From positions 1 through 64,000 of the forward strand of contig NZ_WWCJ01000018.1 in NCBI RefSeq assembly GCF_009857475.1: 64,000 bases of DNA. The letters run 5' to 3'. A program made the position numbers and the translations under genes. The number at the start of each line of letters is the position of its first letter. Within the stretch, counting starts at the first letter, position 1. Origin of the DNA: Pseudoduganella guangdongensis. Lineage in GTDB: Bacteria > Pseudomonadota > Gammaproteobacteria > Burkholderiales > Burkholderiaceae_D. The notes under the pieces are model-generated. The model was not told the origin of the DNA and searched no databases. It worked only from the letters and a program-made list of their open reading frames with translations. Shown piece after piece: positions 7,829-18,800 of this stretch.

Positions 7829-10800
7829 TTAATGTCTTGATGCGATTTGTTTTTCGACGGCTTGAACCAGGTTGCATACAGATGACAGTGCCTGTCGATT
7901 ATCGTTCTGACAGTAGCGCAATAGTTTTAAGAGCAATCCATGTCGATCAGCACATTCAACCAAAGCTGCAGTCCAGCCAACTCGATCCCTAACCAACGCT
8001 GGCCGAAGTCGATGGGCCTGTAATTCAATTGGCCATAACTTACGTCGTCCATGGGGGAGCGATTCTACGAACTTACAAACAACGTCAGGGTTTATGATCT
8101 CCAAGGCTGGGCAAATTGCGGGGTAGAGGTCACTCATCATTCCGCTCGCAAACAGTGCCTGTCGAGTCCCGGCAGAAGCATCATATTCAGTTAAGACAAT
8201 TGGTTGTTCGACCAATTCTTGCACGAATCCTAGGTCAAAAGTACCGCTTTCAAACATGCCTTCCGATTGTGCCAAAATCGGCAACCTCCGAATATTCTTT
8301 GAACGTTGAATCTCTTCTGTCAACTCAAGATATCTCAGTGTTTCATGGGTCAAGAACCGAACTAAGCCAGCGCGGAGTTCGTTTCCTTCTTTGAAAAAAT
8401 GTTTGTGAATGTTTGGACACAACTGTGCTTGCCGGTATTCGTCGATCGTTTTGATGCGAGACAAAAAAGACTTTGTCGGCCCAGTCCAACTAAACTCAAT
8501 GGGCTCGGGAGACAGTAGGTTGAGAATTGTTTCAATGCCGTCTTTGAATGTTAACTTCGCCTCACCTTCAACATTAAATCTCTCGTAAAGATTTGCTTCG
8601 TGGCGATAGGTTGCCATGTTCATTAAGATTGATGACTTAAGTGAGCTTGCGCTGCCTGTTACGAGCGCCGACAATGCGGCTTTCCACAATGACGATTCCG
8701 TCAGGTTCCTGCCCTCGAGGACTCTGATACCTCCTATACGTTCCTTGAACGCGCGTTCGAAGAGTCTATCCGCGATAGCCGAGATTTCGGAAAACCTCGC
8801 TTGTGTAAAGAGATCCAACACGACGTTGTACTCAATCGGCTGCGTATAAATTAGTCCGCTGAGATTCGTTACTTTGATGGCTTCAGCCAAGGGGATAGCG
8901 CGACTTTCCCTGGAGAGTCGCGAAGCGGTTCGGCGCTCATATATTACGCGCAAGTCTGGATCCAGTTGCGTGAGCTCATCGGATGTTAGTCGATAATCGG
9001 CCTGAGCCTTTAGCCTCGCGACAGCGGCAGCCGGCGCACAAGTAATATCCGTACCGATGGACTGAAGTAGGGCTTTGGCCTCACCTGGTTCCAATGTACC
9101 CAACTCGCCTAACATCAATTGATGATAGCGAACTTCCAACTCACGCTGGCGCTCTGGAAGGTCACCATCTATTCCACTATCGTAGTATCTAATCGCCCTA
9201 GCATGAATATCGGCAGTTTTCGAACCATCCTCAGTTAACAAACTTAACATAAGTTGCCGCAAATCTTTTCGATGTACTAATGCACCGCTTTTCGGTTCGC
9301 GATGTACAAGCCAAACTTGAGACCCTAAGGTTTCGAACATTTGTCTAGCCAGCCTTGAGCTCACAACTCCAAGGCCACAAGGCTCTGCAAGAACATGTTG
9401 AATAATTGATGGAGTAACTCGACGTAAGATCAATCCTGGAGACGCAAGTTTTTTCACATTTTCATCTGTGCGCATTCGTCCAAGGATTCGCCGATAGAGC
9501 ACACCTTGTACGATCGCGTTTGGAATTCTCGTGCTTGTATCGCTTGACGTTAGATCCGACAACGCAAAGTGAGGATCCTGGTTTATCCAGCCTGCGAGCA
9601 ATTTCAGAACTAATGGATTCCTTCCATATCGTTCCAATAGCAAATCGTAAGGTATTGAAGCGCGACCATGCCGCTGCTCGCGCTCAATTAGATTTTGTAA
9701 CAATCTTCTTGCATCGCTTTTCGGCAGATCTCCGATCGCCATAGCCTGGACCGACTCGAAATCGGAACCCTGATCGTGCCGAGGCATGGTTCGCCCAGAC
9801 TTTACGACACGCAGATCGTCCAGTTCGAACTCGCTAACAAGCGCCAATAGCCAGCGGTCAAGTCGTCTGGCAACTTCGTCGGTTTGAATCGCGATTTCTT
9901 CAAAGGTGTCAAGAATGAGAATGATAGGCGAACGTAGTTGGATGCCATCTATGCATCGCCTCCAAAGTGAACTTAGGACTTTTAACTCGATCGATGAGCT
10001 ATGAAAATCTAATGCTCTCTCTGAAGACTTGCCCACCGAACTTTCGGATGCAAGGCGCCGGAAGGTATTCATGGAGTCAGCCCACTCTGGCTTCGCTATT
10101 CCGATTTGCCTGCTCAGCTCCATTGTCAATACGAGCGGATTGGCAGATGCCATCTCTTTGCGATCAAAGTCAATCCAAACTACCGGGCTACCGTCCCATG
10201 ATTTCCCGCGCATTTTCCATACAAACTCTGCTAACAAAGCAGACTTTCCGCTTCCACCGGGACCCGTTACTTCAAAAGACTTCACTGGACGGAGTGAACT
10301 ACCTTTCTGTTCCACGAAGCCCCTCAAGCGACGCAACTGCCAGTGGCGGCCAAACACCTTCCCGGAGCGGGCTAACTGCACAGAAGCATCCGCATCCAGG
10401 CGTTCGATACGACGATTTATTGCATGCAGAGTTGATGCCAACGCGCTAGATTCAACATATAGAGCTGCTTTGCGTAACAACTGTATGGAAGTGGGCGGCA
10501 GAGTATCTAAATTAACGTCTTTGTCCAGGATCACTGTGGCCAACCAGCAGCCTAAACTGTCATCGCGAGAGTTTTCGGCATCAATCGCAAGTGTGCGAAG
10601 ACGCGAAGTACTCAAGGAGCGCAATGTATTTGCGCGAGCGTCAGGTTGAAGAGACCATCTCAGCCCATAAGGCGTTTCAACCTCCACACAGAATTCCGCA
10701 AGCCGGCGAATTGCATTTGTCCACGAGTGATCGCTTCTAGAAATTTCTAGGATTTCGTCGGGAATAAATGTGTCCCGGAATGCCGCTTTCTCCAAGGCCA

Positions 10801-10849
10801 AGCGAACTTGATCGGCAGTTGCGTTTTCGATGCTAGGCGCTTTCGCCAT
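7829..10849 (-). CDS. Large STAND-type ATPase
   Basis: 1006 residues from the ATG at 10849, which overlaps the stop of the upstream gene (TAATG) and is preceded by GGAGGT. A helical N-terminal segment (about 1-170) is followed by the STAND/NACHT-like entry motif VFGRHWQLRRL, Walker A GPGGSGKS near residue 197 and Walker B PIILILDTFEE near 308. The region from 310 to 480 has the winged-helix-like pattern that follows STAND ATPase cores. The C-terminal half is helical, without obvious TPR or WD repeats, and probably acts as the sensor. STAND proteins oligomerise on ligand binding and activate an effector. In this operon the natural effectors are the two trypsin-like proteases encoded just upstream. 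Confidence 0.75.
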   Translation of the reverse strand: MAKAPSIENATADQVRLALEKAAFRDTFIPDEILEISRSDHSWTNAIRRLAEFCVEVETPYGLRWSLQPDARANTLRSLSTSRLRTLAIDAENSRDDSLGCWLATVILDKDVNLDTLPPTSIQLLRKAALYVESSALASTLHAINRRIERLDADASVQLARSGKVFGRHWQLRRLRGFVEQKGSSLRPVKSFEVTGPGGSGKSALLAEFVWKMRGKSWDGSPVVWIDFDRKEMASANPLVLTMELSRQIGIAKPEWADSMNTFRRLASESSVGKSSERALDFHSSSIELKVLSSLWRRCIDGIQLRSPIILILDTFEEIAIQTDEVARRLDRWLLALVSEFELDDLRVVKSGRTMPRHDQGSDFESVQAMAIGDLPKSDARRLLQNLIEREQRHGRASIPYDLLLERYGRNPLVLKLLAGWINQDPHFALSDLTSSDTSTRIPNAIVQGVLYRRILGRMRTDENVKKLASPGLILRRVTPSIIQHVLAEPCGLGVVSSRLARQMFETLGSQVWLVHREPKSGALVHRKDLRQLMLSLLTEDGSKTADIHARAIRYYDSGIDGDLPERQRELEVRYHQLMLGELGTLEPGEAKALLQSIGTDITCAPAAAVARLKAQADYRLTSDELTQLDPDLRVIYERRTASRLSRESRAIPLAEAIKVTNLSGLIYTQPIEYNVVLDLFTQARFSEISAIADRLFERAFKERIGGIRVLEGRNLTESSLWKAALSALVTGSASSLKSSILMNMATYRHEANLYERFNVEGEAKLTFKDGIETILNLLSPEPIEFSWTGPTKSFLSRIKTIDEYRQAQLCPNIHKHFFKEGNELRAGLVRFLTHETLRYLELTEEIQRSKNIRRLPILAQSEGMFESGTFDLGFVQELVEQPIVLTEYDASAGTRQALFASGMMSDLYPAICPALEIINPDVVCKFVESLPHGRRKLWPIELQAHRLRPALVRDRVGWTAALVECADRHGLLLKLLRYCQNDNRQALSSVCNLVQAVEKQIASRH

Positions 10850-12657
10850 TAGTGACCTCCACGCGCGATGATTGAACAAACGCGATCGGTATAGTCCTTA
10901 GCGAGTGTCCTCAATGGGGGCGTTCTTGGATGGTGGGGGCAAAGAATTTCGGCCACAGTTTTGGGGTCTAATTTCGCTTTGTGCTGAGATGAGACCAGAT
11001 GCCTCTTGATTGTGTTTTCAACATCAATTTTGGTGACTAACGATAATTGATCAAATCGAGTCTCTACCGGTAATCCAGGTAGCAGGGCTCGTCCAAGAAG
11101 TATGATTCGCAGATTTGAAACCTGATGAACTGAGTGCAACAGCAGAGCTAATAGCTGCGTTGATGTTGTCTCGGGAAGCGGCTCATCAAGATCGTCGATG
11201 ATTATCCACATGATTCTTGGAATTGCGGTAGTAACCAACAGCTCCAAAAATACAGGAAATAGCTCATCTTTTAACCACGCTGCATTCGAAGTATGCGACT
11301 CCTCGGCCGAAGGCAATGCAGCGAAACTTTCGGAGGAAGCTCCGCATTTATGCAGCAGAAATATGGCAGCGGACTTAGCCTCTTGTGGAAAATCACGGGC
11401 GGATACGTGCACGACTGCATGTTCACCGGCGCTCAGGTGGGCGCGAAGAATCTCAACGCTGAAACTACGTCCTGCTTGTTGCTCGCCTTGAACGGCGATA
11501 ATGCGACTACTGCCAGTGATCGCCATAATCACCAGTTCTTGGAAATGTTCCCGTCCAAAGACTGGATGATTTGAGTTGGGGAGCAAACAGATCGGTTCTA
11601 GGCCATCTGTCACGCTAACATTCACGCCGCGCTCGGCGATCAGCGATGTCGGTACTGCGCCGTTTACGATGGAATTTCTCATTTTGTTCCAACCACCGCT
11701 TTGATGCAAGGCAACTACTTCGCCTGAAGCATCGAGTACGAGTCCTCCAGAAGAACCTTGGGTTGTGTTTGCCCCATGTAAGAGTCGAGCTCTGATCGAC
11801 TTTGGCCAGTATTCGGTGGCTGTGCCACTTGCGAACTTCAATTTTGTCGAGCCAGGATGCTGATATAGAGTGAGCTGGCATGGCAATTCTGCAAATCTGT
11901 TTCGATCTAGAGGGTAAAAACCTCGTTCGATCCCAACTGGGCGAGCCAAGAAAATCATCGCAAAATCAAGATTGGATTCGAAGCCGTCTATGGTTACATC
12001 GGGGTCGAACGTAACTGCTTGCTTCAACTCGAGTTCATGGGCTGGGCTGGCTCCCAAAAGCCAATTTTCGTGTGCGCGGACGACGGTTCCAGGGTTGTTC
12101 TCGGTGTAGTCGAAAACAATCTCCAATCGTTCTGCAGTGTCGGCTTTTGCTCTGGTGGGATTAGCATCCTCCACTAAATTTTTGATCACATGCCATGCGG
12201 TCAGTACCACTTGAGGGCCGATTAAGAAGCCGGTACCAATGGTGTCGTCGGGAGCAATCCGGATCATGCAAACTCGATGCATTGCGCGCACTAAACTCGG
12301 CATATGTAGTCCAGCGTCCAAGAATCCAGCTTGGGGGTTGATCATTGCCTCTAGCTGTATCGCGCTTGATGACTTCGGGCTGATTGCCTCTTCCCGAAAT
12401 GCATCGGTACGTGCCAAGAGCCGAACAAGTTTATTTAACCAGCCTGCATTGTGGGCAGCTTCCAGTGCATAGTGGTAGCGCTGATTGTGGTCTGCGGGCG
12501 GGTGGAAAAGCGCATTTACCACTAAAAGAGGATCACTATCATGGCTTTCCGCTAACCGATCATAGATCTCGGTGAACTGTGCGTGACTTATCGTGATTAG
12601 ACTGGAGATATATTGATAGTTGGGTTTCCCCTGAACCGCGTCCGAACCTACGCCCAT
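10849..12657 (-). CDS. EAD1 - trypsin-like protease - P-loop NTPase fusion
   Basis: 602 residues. Residues about 20-90 match effector-associated domain 1 (ITISHAQFTEIYDRL, then AHNAGWLNKLVRLL), a death-like adaptor domain of bacterial conflict systems. Next is a trypsin-fold domain with His in LTAWHVI (about 154), Asp in NLDFAMIFL, and the catalytic Ser in QGSSGGLVLD (about 300). From about 370 there is a P-loop domain: PVFGREHFQEL, a degenerate Walker A GEQQAGRS (about 391) and IMWIIIDDLDE (Walker B, about 487). The start overlaps the end of the upstream protease gene by 10 bp, so the genes should be translationally coupled. EAD domains recruit partners carrying the same domain. A second, weaker EAD-like helical region may exist in the upstream protease. 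Confidence 0.78.
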   Translation of the reverse strand: MGVGSDAVQGKPNYQYISSLITISHAQFTEIYDRLAESHDSDPLLVVNALFHPPADHNQRYHYALEAAHNAGWLNKLVRLLARTDAFREEAISPKSSSAIQLEAMINPQAGFLDAGLHMPSLVRAMHRVCMIRIAPDDTIGTGFLIGPQVVLTAWHVIKNLVEDANPTRAKADTAERLEIVFDYTENNPGTVVRAHENWLLGASPAHELELKQAVTFDPDVTIDGFESNLDFAMIFLARPVGIERGFYPLDRNRFAELPCQLTLYQHPGSTKLKFASGTATEYWPKSIRARLLHGANTTQGSSGGLVLDASGEVVALHQSGGWNKMRNSIVNGAVPTSLIAERGVNVSVTDGLEPICLLPNSNHPVFGREHFQELVIMAITGSSRIIAVQGEQQAGRSFSVEILRAHLSAGEHAVVHVSARDFPQEAKSAAIFLLHKCGASSESFAALPSAEESHTSNAAWLKDELFPVFLELLVTTAIPRIMWIIIDDLDEPLPETTSTQLLALLLHSVHQVSNLRIILLGRALLPGLPVETRFDQLSLVTKIDVENTIKRHLVSSQHKAKLDPKTVAEILCPHHPRTPPLRTLAKDYTDRVCSIIARGGH

Positions 12658-13811
12658 ACCACGCCCCCCGTCTTCAGGAAGTCAACCGAGTTAGCAAGCT
12701 GGGCCGTAGCGTGTGCATAATTTGCGTGCCTCGCTGTTCCGGCATAGTGAAGCCCAATTGCTCGTGCATCCCCGCTCAATGCAATTACGCTGGATCCCGA
12801 GTTGCCTGGAAGCGAGGTGGCGTCATGATTAAATGTCCAGAAATTTTCGGTCCCGGGGATGCCGCTGGCAGCGGACATAACTGTACCTGGCGAGAAATAG
12901 CGTCGGCCATATTGTGGATAAAGTTTGCTCAATATTTCAATCATCTCGAGGTCCGGCTTTCCTCCCAACATCGGCTGCTTTGGTCTGCCTGGATACCCGA
13001 CAAGTGCGATTGATCGATTCTTTGCGCTTTCACTTGGCGCTTTTAATAGACCTATAGGGGCAGGCAGTGATTGAGAGCTCAGATGTGGTTCGACTCGCAA
13101 TAGCGCGGCATCTAGCAGTCGATGATTTGCTACGACCGGTATCGGATCTGAGCCAGTACCAACTACTTCGACAACCCGAAAACGATCAGATCCATTGGAG
13201 TCATCGGGGCAGTCCGAAAAATCGATCGAAATGTCGAGATCATCGAGTTCGAAGCGATCGGGGGGGCCATTGCTCGACATTGGAGAGGCAACTGCTTGAA
13301 GAACGTGTCGATTAGTAAGGATTAGGTCGGATCCAACCACAAAGCCCGTGCCAGCATGCTTTCCTGCCCGATCGATTCGCCCAACGCTTCGGATGCGTTT
13401 CGCTAAAGTTCCGTCTAGCGCGAAAGGCGTGAGTCGTTCCTTCCAGCTGGCGAGCAAGGGATCCTCTAAATCAACATTGCCGTTTTTCGTCGCTACTGCG
13501 GGCCGTCCGTTCAAACGAACCAAGGCTTCAAGCCCGAACTTGCCGGCCTCAGAAAGCTTCTGGTTATTAGCGGCGCAGGACAAGGCCTCTTGAGCAGCAT
13601 TCACCAATTTTTGAAATGACGACGACGATATCTCGGGCTGTAATTTGAGCAGGGTTTCGAGACGCTGCATTTGTTGATTGGTCCCTCCGTGTCGGAGATA
13701 TCGCCTAGCTTGGTCTGCGGTCAATACGTTGTTATTTGATTCCAATGCGTCTTGGGTTAAAACTATCGCAAGAGTAAGCTCGTAATCGTCCACATTCATA
13801 AAATGAGTCAT
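12648..13811 (-). CDS. Trypsin-like serine protease
   Basis: 387 residues. The N-terminal ~120 residues are helical and unassigned (possibly an adaptor domain). The protease domain runs from GTGFVVGSDLILTNRHVL (His about 168) through LDAALLRVE (Asp about 235) to LPGNSGSSVIAL (Ser about 337), a complete catalytic triad. There is no signal peptide, so it should act in the cytoplasm, as expected for an immune effector and unlike the exported DegP or V8 proteases. It is the first gene of a three-gene minus-strand operon with the EAD1-protease and the STAND ATPase. Its promoter must lie in the 13.8-14.4 kb region, facing away from the sigma-factor operon. Confidence 0.75.
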   Translation of the reverse strand: MTHFMNVDDYELTLAIVLTQDALESNNNVLTADQARRYLRHGGTNQQMQRLETLLKLQPEISSSSFQKLVNAAQEALSCAANNQKLSEAGKFGLEALVRLNGRPAVATKNGNVDLEDPLLASWKERLTPFALDGTLAKRIRSVGRIDRAGKHAGTGFVVGSDLILTNRHVLQAVASPMSSNGPPDRFELDDLDISIDFSDCPDDSNGSDRFRVVEVVGTGSDPIPVVANHRLLDAALLRVEPHLSSQSLPAPIGLLKAPSESAKNRSIALVGYPGRPKQPMLGGKPDLEMIEILSKLYPQYGRRYFSPGTVMSAASGIPGTENFWTFNHDATSLPGNSGSSVIALSGDARAIGLHYAGTARHANYAHATAQLANSVDFLKTGGVVWA

Positions 13812-14450
13812 TTCGTTCGGCTAGAGTTTTAATTGTAATTTATTGTTGCCATAAAGTGGATACGTGGGAATGCGCGTTAATTTTACCTCGACTCGAGAGC
13901 AGCGCATTTGTTGGCGGGGATTAAGAAATGAAGATAATGTGTCGGTTTGCTTGGCGCTTGCTCGCTCAATTTTCCGCCTCCCGCTAAAACTGCGCGAACA
14001 CCGCTTAATCGAAAGTGAGATAGCAGAAACCCATGTAGTGGCAAGTCGGCCAATCGCCCCCCAGAGTTCATGACGCCGGCTGGTAGCCCTGCAGTACTTG
14101 TTCGATGGCGATCGCAATATCCTTTTGCGGGTTGCATCGCGGTTCATTTAGGCTCTCCTCATCCGTGCATCTATCATCGACCGCTGGCTGCTGGCGCCTT
14201 TCTGGAGGTGCAAAGGTGCGAAAGAACGCAGATAAGAATTTTCCACATTGCATCAAGCAGAGCATGTGTTAAATTCGGTGGTCTGAAATGTTAAAAAAGA
14301 AAGAAAAGGTCCCCTTGGGCTTGCAATTTTGATTATTCCGCCCCAGATGCTCTGTTCCACCATGAACTTTTGAAAAAAGTTTTCCGGTTCTGGCGAGAAG
14401 CCTCGATTAGGTTAGAAAGAAGCACCAATGCGCCAACCCAAGGAATGCAA
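13812..14450. promoter_or_regulatory. Divergent intergenic region between the STAND/protease and sigma/ubiquitin operons
   Basis: About 640 bp with no gene I can support. It contains the promoters of both flanking operons, but I could not identify a convincing -35/-10 pair. Short open frames on both strands here (for example 14068-14265 minus, ending KDIAIAIEQVLQGYQPAS) have no clear ribosome site and may be decayed gene remnants. Unusually long for a divergent promoter region in this element. Confidence 0.4.
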
Positions 14451-15230
14451 ATGGACCAGAACACCACCGATGACGAGCTCGGCGACAATGAATCCGAGCA
14501 TGTGAGTAGTACCAATTATGATCGCCCTCCGGAGATGGAGAGCGTGTTGGCTGGGGTGATGGCAATGCGCGAGCCAGACTTGCTCGACGCCCTCGCGATC
14601 AAGGCACACTCTTCTTCGGGGTTCATACCTTCTGAAGTCTTGGTCACCCTGACCCGGCTAAAGTTCGGCAATCCTAAAGTTCAGCAGTCTGTTGCGTTGA
14701 CCCTGCACGAGCGAATCGTGAAGGTGACCATTTGGTACCTGCGTAGGAACCCGCAGTGGTCAACGGTAATCGAGCGGAGCAGCGAATCGAAAAAGGAGCT
14801 GGTCTCCGACCTCTGGGTGAAACTTATGGCTACGCGCGCCTTGGTTTCCTTCGCAGAGGTGCGCTTTTTGCCATTCCTCGAATCCCGCATCTTGGACTGG
14901 TTAAAATCACAATTACGGCAAAAGAACTCGGCTCCTGCAGCGGAAGCGCTGGCAGCGCCCGTTGATGAGAATGGCGACTCCATGTCATTGGTGGACATGG
15001 TGCCGGATGATGATGCTATGCCGGTCCAAGACCAGGTCGAGCTGAAGGAGTTGCTGCAGCGTTTGGAGCTCGATGTGCTTAAGTTGCCGAAAAAACTTAG
15101 GGATGCCGCGTACTACTGCTTCGAGTTGGAAATGACTCAGGATGAAGCAGGCAAGCTTATGAAGTGTTCCACCAGGTCGGTTCGGACGTATCTGAACAAG
15201 GCTCTGGTTCTGTTGCGCAAGGGGGTGTGA
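14451..15230 (+). CDS. Sigma-70-like transcription factor
   Basis: About 259 residues from ATG 14451, preceded at good spacing by AGGA (14441-14444); the open frame extends back to 14370. The N-terminus is acidic (TTDDELGDNE). The centre (WYLRRNPQWS through ELVSDLWVKLMATRAL, then FLESRILDWLKSQLRQK) resembles sigma region 2. The C-terminal part (LPKKLRDAAYYCFELEMTQDEAGKL, then a CSTRSVRTYLNKAL recognition helix) resembles sigma region 4 of ECF-type factors. It probably directs RNA polymerase to specific promoters, most likely within this locus. The stop is 1 bp before the next start, so the operon is tightly coupled. Confidence 0.7.
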   Translation: MDQNTTDDELGDNESEHVSSTNYDRPPEMESVLAGVMAMREPDLLDALAIKAHSSSGFIPSEVLVTLTRLKFGNPKVQQSVALTLHERIVKVTIWYLRRNPQWSTVIERSSESKKELVSDLWVKLMATRALVSFAEVRFLPFLESRILDWLKSQLRQKNSAPAAEALAAPVDENGDSMSLVDMVPDDDAMPVQDQVELKELLQRLELDVLKLPKKLRDAAYYCFELEMTQDEAGKLMKCSTRSVRTYLNKALVLLRKGV

Positions 15231-15231
15231 G

Positions 15232-15852
15232 ATGGACAACATGAATGTGAAAGTAAGTCGTGAAGCCACGGCTTTGATCGAGGCACTCTTGCTTGAGAAT
15301 CCACACCCTACGAATAGTGATTGGAAGGCTCTTGTGATGAACAATCCAGACTACGCATCGGAAATTGTCGACTTCTCTATTCTGTTTGAACGAAATGTTC
15401 ATCTTCAGTCGGAGGCTTATGATGAACCTCTTGATCAAGATTTATTTGATGAGTTGAGTGAGCATATCTTTGATATGCTTGGGACTGTAGAAAGTTCAGC
15501 GAGCGAGGCTCAAGCAAAATTGTCGAAGATTGTAGGACCTAAGTCTCGAGTCATAGCTCGGGATATTGGGCTTCGTGAGCATGTGGAGATCTTAGATCAA
15601 ATAATTAGTGGGGAAACTAAAGCTCCGTTTGTCTTGGTTAAGAGGCTTGCTAGCAATCTGGGATTAGAGATTGCTTCCTTGGTACAAGCTTTTGCACTAA
15701 ATTTTTCTCGTCGGCCTGCGCAAGCATTCAAGTCAGATGGCAAGCCTAAATTGGAGCAAGAACCAATTGATTGGGAAGTCGCGGTTCGAGCTGCTGAATT
15801 AGATCAAGAAGACACAAATTACCTTTTGGGTTTAGAGCGAAAGATAGAATAG
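15232..15852 (+). CDS. Acidic regulator, putative anti-sigma / ImmR-like partner
   Basis: 206 residues, start after GGGGGTG. Acidic in the first half (DYASEIVDFSILFERN, EPLDQDLFDELSEHIFDML). Residues about 115-160 resemble the helical region of transcriptional regulators that pair with ImmA/IrrE proteases (APFVLVKRLASNLGLEIASLVQAF). It ends in LLGLERKIE. No membrane segment. The position, directly between a sigma-like factor and a protein whose N-terminus is an ImmA/IrrE protease, suggests an inhibitor that is removed by proteolysis. This is inference: I do not recognise the family by name. Confidence 0.5.
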   Translation: MDNMNVKVSREATALIEALLLENPHPTNSDWKALVMNNPDYASEIVDFSILFERNVHLQSEAYDEPLDQDLFDELSEHIFDMLGTVESSASEAQAKLSKIVGPKSRVIARDIGLREHVEILDQIISGETKAPFVLVKRLASNLGLEIASLVQAFALNFSRRPAQAFKSDGKPKLEQEPIDWEVAVRAAELDQEDTNYLLGLERKIE

Positions 15853-15853
15853 A

Positions 15854-18800
15854 TTGAATGCTTTTTTCCGTGCGAGACATGAGGCCTCACTCTTGCGACA
15901 AGAGTTGGTGGGGGACGCTGCGTTTACGGCAATCGATTCAAAATCCCTCTTTGCCAACGTCGAAAGTGTTCTCGATATTGGGGTAAAAGCGGTTGCGTCC
16001 ACCAGCTCGGTTCTAAAGGGAGGAAATGCAACTCTTCGTCGGAAAAGCAAATTTATCTATTATCGAAGAGATCTCAGCTGGGATGATCAGGCATACTTGA
16101 TTGCACATGAGTTGGGTCATCTCCGGCTAGATGACATCTCGGACGAGACGACCAATCACGTTCTTGCATCCGGTGTTAAGCCAACCTCACAATCAACGGC
16201 TGTGGTTGATTCGTATGGCGCTCGTGAACGGGATGAGCTCCAGAAAAATACTTTTGGACGTGAACTGCTTCTTCCTAGAACGGTAGCAAAAGCATTATTT
16301 GCGCAAGGATGGGGCCCCAAGAAGATTGCCAAGGTTTTAGGTGTTCCTTTAGAGGTCGCTAGACAGCAATTGTTGGACGCTATCTTGTTACCAGAGTACG
16401 TCCCTCCGCCGCCGCAGGATATGCCGCAACCGACGCCGGACCAGGTTTCGGCGATCAATGCGAGCGAAAAGCACGTCAATGTCGTTGCAGGCCCTGGTAC
16501 CGGCAAGACAACTACTCTTGTTCATCGAGTGAAGAAGCTCATTGAAGTTGACGGCGTGCCTCCCAAGAAAATTCTCGTTCTGACCTTTACCAATAAGGCT
16601 GCAGCCGAATTGGTTGAGCGTCTTCAGCGCAGTGGGGTGAAAGGGGCATCAGAGATCTGGGCTGGGACATTTCATGCCTTTGGCTTAGAGTTTCTTCGGA
16701 AGTACTATCAGCACTTTCAGTTGCCTCAGGACGTGACAGTGGCGGACAAGATTACCGCTATTACGCTGACCGCTAATGCGCTCGCCGGCTCTACACTTGA
16801 GCATTACCGACGAACGGATGACCCTTATGAATGGTTGCCGAAGGTGGCCGAGGCGGCGCGACGGATCAAAGAAGAGTTGGTCAGTGTTCAGGACTATTTG
16901 GAGTCAGCGCTTAAGGTCTGTGAGGACTCCCAAGAAGCTATCTATCGTGACGTGGCAACTGTCGCGAATGTCTATGGTGGGGTTTTGAAGGAAGCTAAGT
17001 TGGTCGACTTTGTTGACCTGGTGGCTCTTCCAGCAATAGCAATCGCAACAGACCGCAGCAAGTTTGTTGACATTGCGGATCACTACGAACATATCCTTGT
17101 TGATGAGTTCCAGGATATGACGACAGCGATGCTTTCTCTCATTGAAGGCTTGTCGCTAAACGCGAAGGCACTGTGGGTGGTTGGAGATATCCGACAAGCC
17201 ATCTATCACTGGAGAGGGTCATCACTCAATGCTCTTTTAGGCTTCTCGGACCGGTTCGCTGACGCCAAGTTATACGTCCTCACGCAGAATCGGCGTAGCA
17301 GCGATGAGATCATCGCTTTAACGCGATCAGTTGGAACACATCATCCTTTGCAAGCGCGTCTCGCTCTTCCAAAGGTAACTGGAGTTTTAGGGAAGACCGG
17401 AGCCGTTCCTTCTATGGGATGTGCTAGTTCCAGAGCCGAGATGTGGAACGGGCTGATACAGGGAATCGAAAGTCTTCATCGAGCCGGCGTGGCTTACAAA
17501 GACCAAGCAGTTCTCGCTCGTAAAGGAGGATGCGTTGCCGCCGCGGCAGAAGCATTGCAGTCTGCTGGTATACCCACAGTGTACATAGGCGATATTGCCG
17601 AGCGCGATGAGATCAAAGACATACTCGCGGTAGTTCAGTTGGTGGTTGAACGTCAGCCGCGCGCATTACTTCGAGTCGGCTTGTTTACCTCGCCACCAAT
17701 GAGCTTATCGGACGTACAAAAAGTATTTGAAACTCTTACATCGAATCCGGACTTGCAGCGTATGGGGTGGTTGAAACATGCAATTCCAGGGGCATCAAAA
17801 AATGGAGAGCTTAGTCAACTAGACCTAAGGAGGCGAATCGGGAAATTTACTTGGTCGATGTCTCCGTGGGATTTCATTTGTGAGCTCATTTTAGAACAGC
17901 GCTTCTTGTTGCCCGATGTTGATGATCTTTCTTTAGACGGTCATTTGAAGCGGCTGGCGGTGTGGCAGTTTGCCTATATGAGCAGGATTAGTGATGGACT
18001 ACGTAAGCGGTGGACACTACATCGTTTCCTCAATAGATTGAGATTGCGGCAGCAAATCAATGATTCGTATGTTGATCGACAGCTTCCCCCTGAAGCAAAT
18101 GCTTTGGACGGTGTGCGCGTAATGACTGTCCATGCCAGCAAGGGGCTTGAGTTTCAGACCGTACATCTCTGCGGTGTGCACGGCGCAGACTTTGCAGGCG
18201 GGAATGAGCCTTCTCCGCTCCTGCCACCAGAGGCGATTAACAGCAGCCCACGAGATTATCAGGAAGAGTCTGATATCGAATGCCACAACTTGCTTTATGT
18301 AGCCGTATCACGTGCGAAGCAGCAACTGAGAATTTTTGAAAGCTCCGATGAGTTCCCCTACCCATTTAAACGTGCTGATGCTTTGCAGCATGCAATAGAT
18401 GAAGGCGCTCTTACTCTACATGCGCTGGCTTCGCTTCCAAAGCCGCCCGTCCAGGGCTCAAACCAGCGTCCGCAGCAGGTTGGACGCGCGCATGTCAGCT
18501 TTGACGAATTTAGGACATACGATAGATGTCCTCGGCAGTATATGTATCGTTTCATCATGCAGTTGGGAAGAGAGGTTGCGCCTAACGCTGCCCTTCAGGC
18601 GCGCGCGACAGTGATCAAAGCTCTGGATATCATGGCGCGGGCCGGCGATTTTCGTAATGCGATTACCGTCTTTTACACCGAATGGATAAGAGCGCGCTTA
18701 CCAGAACCGCAGTTAGATATCCAATTATGGGAGCAGGCTTGGAACGCATGTGAGCGAGGGGCGTCTGTTTTAGCTGCGGTGAATGGGGCGCATTTGGTGG

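Noticed and set aside
14068..14265. 65-codon minus-strand frame in the divergent promoter region
   Set aside because: Hydrophilic end looks gene-like but there is no Shine-Dalgarno sequence or family; left as possible remnant.
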